This document shows positions 41,557-54,150 of a DNA stretch of 64,000 bases, in pieces. The position numbers were made by a program, and so were the translations under genes. Numbering within the stretch: the first letter of the stretch is position 1; every line of letters starts with the position of its first letter. This stretch comes from Blepharisma stoltei. Lineage: Eukaryota > Ciliophora > Heterotrichea > Heterotrichida > Blepharismidae. The stretch spans positions 546,001 to 610,000 of the forward strand of contig CAJZBQ010000063.1 of the NCBI GenBank assembly GCA_914767885.1, written 5' to 3'. Below the pieces are notes generated by a model. It did not search any database and was not told the origin of the DNA. It was given only the letters and a program-made list of their open reading frames with translations.

Positions 41557-43274
41557 TTATTAATTATTAGCATCTGAATTTCTCAAAAATAAATCAATGC
41601 ATATGGGACTGAGAAGGCAATAGCAATGAAAAAATTAAAGCACTCATCTGTGATTGATGATTGGACCTAAAGTTTTTTTTATAAATCAATATTAAGAAGT
41701 CTTGCTAAGAATAGTTTAGGTTCTTAGGCATCTAATCAATCTACAATTTCAAACAAAAAATAGAGGAGTTTTATTTCACATTTTATAACTGCCAAATCAT
41801 AAGTGTCCAGAGGCAAGTATTTTTCTTAACTGAATTTGTGTGCAATTAAATATTAAAAACACTTAAGAATTTAAGGAACGCAGATCATTGGGATCTTTAA
41901 TTGTTTCCACTGCCAAACGAATTTTTATTTTTATCTACACCTAAAAGATTATCCCAATTGCCATTCAAACTCTTTTTTTGAGCTTTTTATAAGTTCAAAC
42001 AATGCGGTACGCCTTATCTTGGAGTCCATAAGTTCAAAAAAACCCAATTAAGTTTTTCCTTTTTTTCCAAAATTGGGACCTTTTTTTTTCAACTTCCGTC
42101 TGCTTTCCCTAATCACGCTTAGTAAAGTCTTTAGAAGCAATTCCTAATGTAATTAAATTCTGCCCAGCTAAAGCTTCAATCTATTTTCAGTTGATGCTTC
42201 ATATTTTTTATCAGCATCTGCTATAATTGAATTTTTCGCTGGATTATCCTAAATCTAGCAGAATTTCTGGATAAGTTTGTAAAATGAGCTAAAAGTACTT
42301 ATGCTGCACTACTACCCAAAAACAAAACAGGCCGAAAGCCTATAAGACATGAGCCAATTACTATCCTTTTTCAATTGAAAATCATACAAGGAGAATAACT
42401 ACTGAAATAGAAAATAAAATATAATTGAGCCCGCCCAAGGCAGATTAACGAAGATTCCTCTACCTCTAATCAGATATCCAAACTATAATTGATTGCTGGA
42501 TATAATTAAAATGATCAGACGAAGAAAGGCACAATTTAATGATGAAGCAGGCAAATTTTCAGAATAATTCATGATGAAGAGGATGAACTATGGATCCTGA
42601 AAAGATGGGAGGCAACCGATAAATATGAAAAAATTTTATCAAGAGAAAATGAAGAAAACTATGACCTCAACTTAAGTTTTTAGCGCTTACTTGCGTTTTA
42701 ACTTAATATTTAATGTTTTTTCCACTCAGCAATTGATCTTTTATCCTTTAACTCCAACTCCTATTGTCATTGGCTTATCTTCCCCTGCCTTTTTTCAAAA
42801 ATGATAAGGTAAGCAACACTAAATAGATAAGCACTGGCTCTTTAGAAGACCTCGCGGGACATGTTGCCTCGCTCTAAACTTGACTTCCGCACGTTTCTAC
42901 TCAAGGGTCTCCCTCTTTGGAGCGTTAAGAGGTAAAATATATACCTCTTTTAAACCCAGATTCAGTCCACTATGTGCTAATGTGTTGCTTTTATATTTGA
43001 ATTCAGGTGACTATGAAAGCTGAAACCATAATAATGAAATCACTAAAGGAGAATATTTTTTAGATATTATTTATTTATGCATCTATCATTTTTCTTAAAA
43101 AATCCCTTGAAACTCTCAAACAAATTTTTTAAAATGACAATTTGTCATTTGCCTTCCTATTGATAAGAGTTAAGAGAAAAAATGTTTTAAGCAATTAAAA
43201 TAAGCGTTTATTATTGGATTATAGTGTAAATTTTTATAATTTAATTACTGCATAGCTATCATTAAAATAAATAA
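41557..43274. other. Gap between PMCA copies with a PMCA relic
   Basis: About 1.7 kb without an intact gene. At 42120-42250 a degenerate stretch (GTAAAGTCTTTAGAAGCAAT..CTGCCCAGCTAAAGCTTCAA) matches the P-domain region of copies A-C (GTTAAGTCTTTAAAAGCAAT..CTGCCCAGCCATAGTTTCAA), so a further PMCA fragment probably lies here. The rest is AT-rich and not recognised. Confidence 0.5.
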
Positions 43275-46200
43275 TTAAGGATTATAATTGCTTGATATAT
43301 GATGCTTAGCTCCCCCTTTAGACATATATGCATTTAAAATGGCGACACGTGTCAGGCTGCCCTCTTGACGCAGTCGTCCGGACCTTATGGCTACGGCGTA
43401 TTCCGAGCTGAGAATCATGTTGGTGTGTATTCAGGTAGGTTTTGGCTTCTTGCCTGTGGTTGGAAATGGAGGCACTCAGCACCTTTCCTTTAGATTCGAG
43501 GACCCATGGCACTCCTCTACCGAGAAGCAGGGGGTTTCGGCCTAGGCCACAGGGAAACAGTCTTATTCCTGTGGCTGCAAAGAAAACCACTTCGACATCC
43601 GATAGACTCCAAGGATCCTTGGAAGCAAGCTACTCCAATCGCCCGTAGTAGGGTCACAGAAATCCATAAGCCACCAACTTAAGATTGAAGCCTCAAAACA
43701 AGGAGGAGACAGAAGATACCGACAGGACACTTATAAAAGGGATAGAAACTCTGGACTAGAGTCGAAAAGCAGGTGAACTCAATATGGCTAACGCTGACTT
43801 TTAATAATGCTAATTCCCCTTTATACATATAATAAAATTATTTTTTTTGAAATTCGATACTTTAAATTGAAAAATACTAGGAATTTCTTATTAATTATAG
43901 GTAAATAGTTGATATTTATTTTTTTGCAAAATCGATAGCCTCGATATCTTATTTTCTAAAAGTCCAACTATTTATTAGAAATTTTTATTTGAATTGATAA
44001 ATTGTACAAAATATTATATGATGTAAAAAAAATATATTATCTAAAAAAATCAGCATTTTAAATAGGAACAGAATTTTTTTGTACCCTGTATAACGGGCGG
44101 GGGGAATAAGGCTTTGACTTCCTTTATGAATGCTGCTTGCAAGATGAGTAGCAGGCTTTGTATCATCAGCATGTATTTCATGGTTAAATGGAATTAAAAC
44201 GATTACCCATCTTCACACGATAGGTACGAATCCCCATGCAATACTAATGAACCATTGCTCAACAGTAAGTCCATCCAAATGGCAGTTCATTGCCCAACTT
44301 CCAACTTGCACCATAATAACTTGTACTCCAAAAGTAACAAACCAGATGAATACAAAGAGTCAGCTTTTCGTAATATTTGATAAAATCCAAGTCTCGTCTA
44401 ACAATTTTCTAGAGTTTATTTCATTAAAAAGCTGGAATAAGACGAAAACATTAAAAATAAAAGTCATCATCCTGCTTGGACCTATATCTGGGTCGTTGTA
44501 CAAGTCATAATAATCTTTGTCACCATTGAAATAGTAGTCTCTCCCCGATCTTACATAGTCGCCACTTCTTGGGTTGTATAAAATTCTTTTCCCTGATCCA
44601 TATTCAGGAATGAAATATTCCCCAGCATACATCATAGCAAATAATATAGCAACTTGAATGATAGCTTGGCCGAATATGTGCTTGAACATTCTTGCGGTGA
44701 TAATAAAATCTGACATATTGTGAGGCTTTCTAGTTAACCTTAGCCATTATTATTACCAAGATTGTTAAGATTTTATGGAACCAATTATATCACCTTATAA
44801 AATCCTTATTGGGCATAACTACACAAAATAATATTTGGAATTATTTAAAAAATGCAAATAATATAAGCTTGAAGCAAATATATAAGTGCTATTTAATCAA
44901 GCGTAATGAATATATTTAACTATTTAATAAAATTTCTATTAAATCTGCTCTTCAAAATTAAATAAAATTTTATTGAATTTTGTTTTATTTTATTTTAAAA
45001 TTGAAAATCAACAACGTGCATGTATTGCTTATTAGTAGTAAGGTAGAGTTAACAAAGCATCTGTTGGGGGCTCAGTCGCAAGAGCAAGAGATGCCAAAGT
45101 GTCCATAATGAGATTAACCCAAAGAAGCTGAATTGCTGTTAAAGGAGACTGCTTAATTGTAACAGCTCCAACAATTGCACAAGTTACAGCTACTACATTT
45201 ACAGTAAGCTGGAATTGAATAAACCTTTGGATGTTATCATAAATGCTTCTTCCCCATTTGACAGCTTTTACAATTGAGCTAAAATTATCATCAAGTAAAA
45301 TAATATCAGCGACTTCTTGAGCCAGCTCAGTACCTGCAATTCCCATTGCAAACCCAACGCTTGCCTTTTTAAGAGCAGGTGCATCATTAGTTCCATCTCC
45401 TGTAACTGCAACAACGCTTCCCATTTGTTTAAGTCCAGTCACAAGTGTATATAGTTCGAGCATTCATATAAGCTGCCTTATAATTTTGGGTTTATATGTC
45501 TGATTTGCATTTTGAAAATATACAATATTCATTAGGATTAGTAAGTTTATCAATAGCAAACTGATTTACCTTCATAATGCTATAGCTAAAAGTTTTTAGA
45601 AGCCATATTAAGTTCAAGCTTAAATGGCTCTTATATGAACTAATTGCGCACAATAGTTATATTTATCTTCTGGCTGAGATCTTGCCAGAACGTCAAGATG
45701 TCCTATGATTTTTTTGAAATTCTCGAAATTCCCGACCACGTCATTTCTCACTTTTTTATCTCCAGCGTTTTTGGAATTTCTAGGACAGTCACAAAGCTCA
45801 GTCTTGCATTCTTCACATACGACGCCTCCTACTTCTTTTCTGAAATCTTCTCCGATCATAGCTATGCTATTATCATCTGCAATTCCGATGCTTCTTGCAA
45901 TAGCTAAAGCAGTTATAGGATTATCGCCAGTCACCATTCGGACTTTTATTTGAGCTTTTTTGCAAGCTTGGATTGCATCAGGCACTTCATTTCTTGGAGG
46001 GTCATAAATTCCGAAAATCCCAATCAAGTTTAGTCCTTTCTTTTCTAAGACTGGGATTCCGTTTTTGTCGACTTTCTTTAATTTTTCCATATCATCCTCA
46101 GTTAAGTCTTTAAAAGCAATTCCTAGTGTTCTTAAGCCCTGCCCAGCCATAGTTTCAATATCTCTCTTTAACTGATACCTTCTATCTTCTTCAACATCTG

Positions 46201-47839
46201 TTAAAGTCGCATCCAAAGAGAGAATTCTTTTGCTAGATTCTACTAGATATTCAGAAGCTCCAACCACATATATTCTTGTCAAGTTTTCATCATATTTTAC
46301 AATTGCGCTACCTCTTTTTCTTTTCGAAGCAAACGGGTTGGTTGCTAAAGTATCATTAATAAAATTTTGCCTAACTTTCATATAATCATTATATCCAAGC
46401 ATTACAAGCAACTTGATCATGGCGAGCTCAGTTTTTGAACCAATTTCTTTATCATCTTCTAGCCTTGCGGAGGTAGTTAAACATATTGCGTCTTTTAAGA
46501 AATCGAAGTAATCCGAATGCTTTTCAAAGATCTCTTTCAGCTTGGTACTGTCAATTAGTTTTCCATCAACAGAATATCTTTGGACCTCCATTAAATTTTT
46601 TGTTAAAGTTCCAGTTTTATCTGAACAAATGCAGTCTGCTCCTCCCATGGTTTCGCAAGCATGAAGTCTTTTTACTAAGTTTTGGTCTTTTTGCATCTTT
46701 CTAACTGAATAAGCCAGAGATATAGTAACAGCCAACGGTAGACCTTCTGGAATAGCTACAGCAATAACAGTGATTCCTACAATAACTGCATCAATTAAGT
46801 CATTAATGCTATCTCCAGTACTCCATTCATTATTTCCAGTTCCCAGCTCGATAAAGAACCTCAGCCATAAAATCAAAACTACAAAGCCTCCTGCCATCAA
46901 TCCTAATCCTGAAATTTTATCTGCAAGATTTTCAAGCTTGATTTCTAAAGGAGTCATTTCGTCATCTTGTTCAGCAAGGCCAGTGATTCTGCCTTCTTTT
47001 GAGTAAATTCCAACAGCGATGGCTACCATTATTCCGCTTCCTTCGACTACATTAGTCCCTGAGATTACAACAGGTGAAGGGATTTCTCTTTTGGCATGAT
47101 CTCCTTCAGCTCGGGTTCCTTTTCTGAGGAACTCGTTAAGTCTTTTTAAGCACTCTTCATGACCTTCTTTATCGACATTGTCATTCTCTCCTGTAAGCGA
47201 AGACTCATTTGTTTGGAGACGTTCAGCTTTAATAAGAATCCCATCAGCTGGAATGATTTCACCTTGCACTAGTTTTACTATGTCTCCTACTAATATTTCG
47301 CTTGGGTGTAGAGATTTGAATTCTCCATCCCTTAGTACTGTGATCAGTGCCCTATTTTTATGAAAACTTCTTAGCTCAGCAAATTTTTTTTGCTTTAAAT
47401 AATTATTAACAGAAGTAACCATAACCACAATAAAAACAGCCATCAGAATTGCGAACCCTTCAATCCAGCCATATTCTGGATGATCTTCTAATGTAGCCCC
47501 AATGACTAGACTAAGTACCCCCATAAATAAAAGAATCCTAAGTATTTTATCTTTAAGTGCATCCCAGCAAAGTTCACAAAAAGTATCAAGTCTTTTTTCT
47601 TCTCTTTTATTTGTACCATAGGCAGCTATTCTCCCTTCAAATCTGCCATTAGAATTGAGACCTTGGCGGAAATCAACGTCCAACAATTCTTGGAAATTTT
47701 CAATTCCGCCACGATTTTCAATTGTGGTAATTTCTTCATCGAACTTTCTGTCCATATAAGTGTCAACAAGATTTATTAATTCTTCTTTAGGGACCAAATT
47801 TGATGATTCTATCAGACTTCTTGATGTCTGCTCAGTCAT
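43275..47839 (-). CDS. Plasma-membrane-type Ca2+-ATPase, copy B
   Basis: Four frames join after removing IESs 45452-45661 (210 bp), 44737-45051 (315 bp) and 43307-44106 (800 bp), giving 1079 aa, exactly as in copy C. P-type ATPase marks: actuator domain [16 protein letters not shown]; helix 4 [20 protein letters not shown]; phosphorylation site [24 protein letters not shown]; hinge [13 protein letters not shown]; helix 6 [20 protein letters not shown], with the IIB-type Ca2+-site residues. TGA Trp codons occur near 44361 and 44221. It expels Ca2+ using ATP. The N-terminus carries [18 protein letters not shown]; the C-terminal tail is short and basic. Intact at every motif checked. Confidence 0.9.
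43307..44106. mobile_element. MITE-like element M8 in last codons of PMCA B, hosting an S repeat
   Basis: 800 bp, TA at 43307-43308 and 44107-44108. Minus-strand start TATTCCCCCCGCCCGTTATA; other end TAGCTCCCCCTTTA(T)ACATAT, interrupted by the nested S repeat. Removal gives ..[15 protein letters not shown], matching ..GSQSL-KRHMTSNYNP of copy C. Confidence 0.8.
43313..43831. mobile_element. S-type (SINE-like) repeat nested in M8
   Basis: CCCCTTTAGACATATA at 43313-43328 and CCCCTTTATACATATA at 43816-43831. Starts TTAAAATGGCGACACGTGTC, contains TGTGGTTGGAAATGGAGG and GGGGGTTTCGGCCTAGGC, ends AATATGGCTAACGC..TAATAATGCTAAT. Close relative of 23351-23880. Confidence 0.88.
44737..45051. other. 315-bp IES in PMCA B
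   Basis: Bounded by GTTAAC repeats; TA at 44735-44736 and 45050-45051. Removal joins ..[14 protein letters not shown]. Absent from copy C, present in decayed form in copy A. Confidence 0.85.
45452..45661. other. 210-bp IES in PMCA B
   Basis: Joins [13 protein letters not shown]. Ends on the minus strand are inverted relatives (TATAACTATTGTGCGCAATT; TATAGTTCGAGCATTCATAT). Copy C has the empty site at the same codon. Confidence 0.88.
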
Positions 47840-49181
47840 TTATTAATTATTAGCCTTTAATTCGCCCAAAAATAAATCAATGCTTAAAGGACTTTGCAAG
47901 GCAAATTACTTATGAAAATAATTAGGCATGCTCCTATGGCTTAGAATTGGTCTTATGGTATTTTTGATTGTGAAATTGACTGAGAAGCAGGTTTATAATA
48001 TTTTTTAAGTTACCAATATTAATGATTACTTCCTGATCATCTGTCTCAAGATAAAGCAAAACTGTTATATAATTGAAATAATCATTACCAGAGAGCATCA
48101 GGTTCGCGTATCATTCGAATTTTCAGCAGATAAATTAAAATTATATGGCTTATAACTATATAATAGCACTAAATATTAAAAGGAGCACCAAGAGAGAAAT
48201 CAATTAAAATTTTGGTTGTTTTTATGATTGAATTTATTGATAACATAAAACTTCAAGGGATAAAACTTTCCTTTCCTAAACCAGAATGTTTTTTATCTAG
48301 GCATTATTATTCCTCATGTATTCCCCTTGCACATTGAAAACATGTTTTTGGCTGCTGGGCTATTAGCTCTATTAAGTTTGCAGGTTCTTCTCAATCTAAT
48401 TCGAACGATTCAACCTATAAGCATTCGGTTGTTGATTAAAATAATTTTTAGGGCTAAAAAATGGCTACAAAAAACCAGTAAAGCTAAAAACAGGGAGAAC
48501 TAAAGAAAATTTAATTCTTATACTTACTTTATGTGCGATATACCATAAAAAACAGTCTTGCTTAATTTTATTTCTCTATGAATCACTTTTGGAAGCACAG
48601 CCGAAAGAAAACAAGTTTAAAATAATTTATTAAACATTAATTTTTTTGTTGAGGCATTGTTTTTAAAATCCAACCGTAAATTCATCACTGATAAAGAAGC
48701 TTTTAGCATTCCAATGACTTATAGCTGCTTCAAAAATATAATTATAATCTGACATGTAATTCTATTTTACACAATAACTTACTTATTGATAAAAATGGCG
48801 CTTCAGTCGTAACCCCATAAATAATTTTGATAAATTTTTTTCCAGAATAAATCTTACTTTCAATAATTTGAATTCAAACCTATCAGAATTGTATATCATT
48901 TATAGGATTTTAAAAAAAAATTATCAGCGTGTATGAAAGCAAAAACAATTGCAGCGAGTAGGTAAAATTGAAAAAATGAAATGGAATTGATTAAACAATA
49001 TTTATTAATTTAATCTAATTTTACATTCTAACTTATTTCCCTAATTTGACCATTATTTCAGCATTTATAGCTACCATTCCTATTGCTAATTGCTGCTAAA
49101 AGCAGTGCCAGATATTTATTATTAAATATAACACAGTTTTTATAAAATTGAATTATAATAAGTTAATAATCCAGGAGATTA
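47840..49181. other. Gene-free stretch between PMCA B and C
   Basis: About 1.3 kb, AT-rich, with no ORF above background and no TIR or PMCA relic that I recognise. Confidence 0.4.
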
Positions 49182-52100
49182 TTAAGGATTATAATTGCTT
49201 GTCATATGACGTTTAAGGCTTTGAGAGCCCTTATGAATGTTGCTTGCAAGGTGACTTGAGGAAGGCTTGTCATCTACATGTATTTCATGCTTGAACGGAA
49301 TTAAAATTATTACCCACCTCCATACGATCGGTATAAATCCCCATGCAACGCAAATAAACCACTGCTCAACAGTGAGTCCTTCGACATGGCAGTTCATAGC
49401 ATAGCTGCCAACTTCGACCATAATAACTTGAATTCCAAAAGTAAAGAACCATATCACAATGAACAGCCAACTGTTAACAATATTTGATAAAATCCACAGT
49501 TCATCAAGCAGCTTTCTTGAATTTATTTCGTTGAAAAGCTGGAATAAGACAAAAACATTAAAAATAAAAGTCATCATTCTGCTTGGACCTACATCTGGGT
49601 CATTATATAAGTCATAATAGTCTTTATCACCATTGAAATAGTAGTCTCTTCCTGACCTTACATAGTCGCTACTTCTTGGGTTGTATAAAATTCTTTTCCC
49701 TGATCCATATTCTGGAATAAAATATTCCCCAGCATACGTCATAGCAAATAATATAGCGCATTGCATTATAGCTTGGCCGAATATTTGTTTGAACATCCTA
49801 GGGGTAATTATAAAATCTGATATATTGTGAGGCTTTCTAGTCAGCAAGGCATCAGTTGGAGCTTCAGTTGCCAGAGCAAGGGACGCAAAAGTGTCCATAA
49901 TGAGGTTAACCCAAAGAAGCTGAACTGCTGTTAAAGGAGACTGCTTAATCGTAACAGCTCCTACAATAGCGCAGGTAACAGCTATGCCTTATTGCAATTT
50001 TTTATAAATTTTCAATTAATAATAAAAATTTAAAAAGTCATTAAGGTTTGGTATACTACATTTACAGTAAGCTGGAATTGAATAAATCTTTGGATATTAT
50101 CATAAATGCTCCTTCCCCATTTGACTGCTTTTACAATTGAGCCGAAATTATCATCAAGTAAAATAATATCAGCTACTTCTTTAGCAAGCTCAGTCCCTGC
50201 AATTCCCATTGCAAACCCAACATTTGCCTTTTTAAGAGCAGGTGCATCATTAGTTCCATCACCTGTAACTGCAACAACGCTTCCCATTTGTTTTAGTCCA
50301 GTCACAAGTGTATATTTATCTTCAGGCTGAGATCTTGCTAAAACATCAAGATGTCCAATGATTTTTGTAAAATTTTCAAAATTCCCGACCACATCATTTC
50401 TCACTTTTTTATCTCCAGCGTTTTTGGAATTTCTAGGACAGTCACAAAGCTCAGTCTTGCATTCTTCACATACGACGCCTCCTACTTCTTTTCTGAAATC
50501 TTCTCCGATCATAGCTATGCTATTATCATCTGCAATTCCAATGCTTCTTGCAATAGCTAAAGCAGTTATAGGATTATCGCCAGTCACCATTCGGACTTTT
50601 ATTTGAGCTGTTTTACAAGCTTGGATTGCAGCAGGTACTTCAGGTCTGGGAGGGTCATAAATTCCAAAAATCCCAATCAAGTTTAGTCCTTTCTTTTCTA
50701 AGACTGGAACTCCACTTTTATCGACTGCTTTTAAGTTTTCCATGTCATCCTCAGTTAAGTCTTTAAAAGCAATGCCTAGTGTTCTTAAGCCTTGTCCTGC
50801 CATAGTTTCAATGTCCCTTTTCATTTGATGTCTTCTATCTTCGTCAATATCAGCTAAAGAAGCATCCAAAGTGAGATTTTTTTTGCTGGATTTTACCAAA
50901 TATTCTGAAGCTCCTACAACATATATTCTTGCCAAGTCTTCGGAGTATCTGACGACTGTGCTGCCTCTTTTTCTTTTAGATGCAAAAGGATTTGTCACCA
51001 AAGTGTCTTTAACAAAATCTTGTCTCACCTTCATATAGTCTCCATGCCCAACAGTTAGAAGCAGTTTGATCATTGCAAGTTCAGTTTTTGAGCCAATTTC
51101 TTTTTCATCTTCTATTCTTGCAGCTGTTGTCAGGCAAATCGCATCTTTTAACTCTTCGAGCTATTTTTATGAGGAGGATTAATATCAAAAAGTAATAGAA
51201 TTTAATTAATTTTGGAGTATCAAATAGAATCAGTGGAGATTCCATGAAAATATTACTGTGAATTAAAATATTTGATAGGGAAATTTTTAGCCACGACTGA
51301 GTTGAGAGGGTAGTAAGAAACTAAAGTAGTCTGGGTGCTTGTCAAGGACACCTTTCAGCTTGCTGCTATCAATTAGATTCCCATCAACTGAATATCTTTG
51401 GACTTCCATCAAATTTTGCGTCAAAGTGCCAGTTTTGTCTGAACAAATGCAGTCAGCTCCTCCCATGGTTTCGCAGGCATGAAGTCTTTTTACTAAGTTT
51501 TGATCTGTTTGCATCTTTCTTACAGAGTATGCTAGCGATATGGTAACTGCTAATGGTAGACCTTCAGGTATGGCTACAGCAATAACAGTGATGCCTACAA
51601 TGACAGCATAAATTAAGTCTGTAATGCTGTCACCAGTACTCCATTCATTATTTCCAGTTCCCAGCTCTATAAAGAATCTCAGCCATAATACCAAAACTAC
51701 AAAAGCTCCTGCACCTAAGCCTAGCCCTGAAATCCTATCAGCAAGATTTTCAAGCTTGATTTCTAAAGGAGTCATTTCGTCATCTTGTTCAGCAAGATCA
51801 GTGATCCTGCCTTCTTTTGAGTAAATCCCAACAGCAATGGCTGCCATTATTCCGCTTCCTTCTACAACACTAGTCCCTGAGATTACAACAGGTGAAGGAA
51901 TTTCTCTTTTGGCATGGTCTCCTTCAGCTCGGGTTCCTTTTTTGAGAAATTCTTTAAGTCTTTTTAAGCACTCTTCATGGCCTTCTTTTTCGACATTGTC
52001 GTTTTCTCCTGTAAGAGAAGACTCATTTGTTTGAAGACGTTCAGCTTTAATGAGAATTCCGTCTGCTGGAATTATATCTCCTTGCACCAGTTTTACTATG

Positions 52101-52657
52101 TCTCCTACTAAAATGTCGCTTGGGTGTAAAGATTTGAACTCCCCATCCCTCATGACTGTCATAAGTGCTCTATTCTTATGGATGCTTTTAAGCTCAGCAA
52201 ACTTTTTTTGCTTTAAGTAGTTGTTGGTAGAAGTGACCATAACAACAATAAAAACAGCCATAAGGATTGCGAAACCTTCAATCCAGGCGTACTCTGGATG
52301 ATCTTCTAGTGTTGCTCCAATAATAAGACTAAGTGTCCCCATGACGAGAAGAATCCTAAGAATTTTGTCTCCAAGGGCATCCCAGCACAGCTCACAGAAA
52401 GTGTCGAGCTCTTTTTCTTCTCTTTTGTTAGTGCCGTATGCTGCTATTCTTTCTTCAAAGTCATCGTCAGATGCTAGACCTGCTCGAAAATCAACACCTA
52501 ACAGCTCTTGGAAAATTTGGATTCCTCCCCTCTCTTCAATCCTTGCAATCTCCTCGTCGAATTTTCGGTCCATATAAGTGTCTACTAGATTGATCAAATC
52601 TTCTTTGGCGACGAAATTCGAGGAGTCTATGAGACCTCTTGATGTCTGCTCAGTCAT
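49182..52657 (-). CDS. Plasma-membrane-type Ca2+-ATPase, copy C
   Basis: 1079 aa after removing IESs 49983-50053 (71 bp) and 51149-51313 (165 bp). All P-type motifs are present: [107 protein letters not shown]. The C-terminal cytosolic tail (HEIHVDDKPSSSHLASNIHK) is short for a calmodulin-regulated pump. Starts MTEQTSRGLIDSSNFVAKED. Its codon use is less AT-biased than that of copy A. It differs from B mainly in the N-terminus and tail, so the two may have distinct locations. It is the best reference for locating IESs in A and B. Confidence 0.92.
49983..50053. other. 71-bp IES in PMCA C
   Basis: TA at 49983-49984 and 50054-50055. Copies A and B are uninterrupted here (CAGCTACTACATTTAC in B), giving a direct empty-site comparison. 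Confidence 0.9.
51149..51313. other. 165-bp IES in PMCA C
   Basis: TA at 51149-51150 and 51314-51315. Removal joins ..[17 protein letters not shown], matching the uninterrupted ..[17 protein letters not shown] of copies A and B. Confidence 0.9.
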
Positions 52658-53403
52658 TTATTAATTATTCGCCTTTTATTTTAGACCAAAAGAAATCAAT
52701 GTATAGAGACTAGGACACTAAATACTAGTGGGCTAAACTATTTAGGCTCATCTTTGATGCTAAAGCATGAATTTTTTAAGCTTTTGATAGATAAGTTGGC
52801 TTCAGAGAAATTGGTAAGGTATATTAATAACAGAAAAAACTGATATAAAAGTTTTATGACTTAAAGGCAATTGTGATAGCTGGGTGTATTGTTTAAGGTC
52901 CCTCGTTATAAGATTTCGGAAGTATATTTTCAGGAAGGAATTTTTACCAAGAATAATAAGAAGGGCTGATCATAATTTACCTTAAATTTTAAAAGGCTCA
53001 TTAAAATTATATAAATCAGCTGAAATTTTAATTAGATAATTTTTGCTTTATAATGAGCACAAAAGTGCTTATGAAGGAAAAGTGTAATAATTTAAGCTCA
53101 ACCAATCAAAAATTAATTTATCTTGAATCTTTTGACTATAAAATCAATATGAAGTTCATTTGACTTGTCGAATAAAATGCTTCTTGGATTTATTGAAAAA
53201 TGGTGAGAGATAATGGCATTAAATTTAATCAAAGCAAGATTAAAATGCAGCATATTATCTTTACTTTTCGCGCTAATTATTCCAATTTAAAACTTATCAA
53301 ATAAAATCTTTTAAAATTATTGTTTTCGACTATTTTTACTCGATAGGTAGCAAAGCAATTTTAATATCCAGCCAGGCGTTAATTAACTCAAAAAATTTAA
53401 TTT
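52658..53403. other. AT-rich intergenic stretch
   Basis: About 750 bp with no supported feature. Confidence 0.4.
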
Positions 53404-53406
53404 TAC

Positions 53407-53755
53407 TAATTCTCCCCCTTTAAATTGTAAGAAAATCCTGTTCCAATTTAAATGGATGATTTTTTTTAAAAAAATTTTAAAATCTTAAAAAATATCTAAA
53501 TTTTAATTTATTTCATTAAAAAAATAAATTGATTCAGCGAAAACTGTTTAAATTGCATTCTGCTTGCACTTTTTCCATTAAATTAGATCAAAATTAATTT
53601 TATAAAATTATTATTTTTTATCTCTTTAAAAAATATAAATTGAGCAAAATACTTTGAATTTATAAAAAGCATTCTTGTTCCAATTTAAAGGGTTAGGCAC
53701 CTAAAAAATGCAAATTTTACCGATGCTTTTTCCAATATAAAAGCGCGGGAGTGAA
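53407..53755. mobile_element. MITE family M4, second copy
   Basis: Starts TAATTCTCCCCCTTTAAATT with an immediate hairpin (TTCCAATTTAAATGG); the other end has TTGTTCCAATTTAAAGGG and then GCGGGAGTG. The interior is the reverse complement of repeat units in the 2392-2781 copy (TTGAGCAAAATACTTTGAAT). The right border is uncertain. Confidence 0.6.
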
Positions 53756-53869
53756 TAAATTAAATAGTGAAACCCACAAAATGTTTTCGCTTCAAATGCT
53801 CTTTTATTTCATATTTAAAAATCTCCATCACCAATTTTGAAACTTAAATGTCATAATTTATAAAAATTT

Positions 53870-54070
53870 ATGGGATGTGCATCTATTAAGGCTAGGAACG
53901 CCAAAGAGCCTAATATCAACCTAAGTCGTTCGTCTGAACAAGAAAGGCACGAAAAGAGACAAAAAGCACTAGAAGCAACTGAAAAAAGACTCAATGAGCA
54001 AAACCGAAAAGGATTATCAGAAGCAACACTCAAAATGATAGAAGAAAAGAAAAAAAATGCCATTGCTTAA
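53870..54070 (+). CDS. Small myristoylated SVIP-like peptide
   Basis: 66 aa: MGCASIKARNAKEPNINLSR, with Gly2 and Cys3 for dual acylation, then a charged helix ERHEKRQKALEATEKRLNEQ and NRKGLSEATLKMIEEKKKNA. Size, acylated start and the Arg/Ala helix resemble SVIP, the small p97/VCP-interacting protein of the ER, whose helix is a VIM motif. The similarity is one of layout, and key Ala-Ala residues are only partly kept, so the name is a suggestion. Start fixed by the MGC context. Confidence 0.55.
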   Translation: MGCASIKARNAKEPNINLSRSSEQERHEKRQKALEATEKRLNEQNRKGLSEATLKMIEEKKKNAIA

Positions 54071-54150
54071 TTATAACTTCATTATTTACGATTTTTATAA
54101 ATTTTTTGATAATTCTTCTATTTAACTATTTATTAACAGATCATTTATAT

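Noticed and set aside
39417-52577. Plus-strand ORFs of 60-111 aa across the PMCA cluster
   Set aside because: Antisense shadows of the ATPase genes; they repeat because the genes are paralogous.
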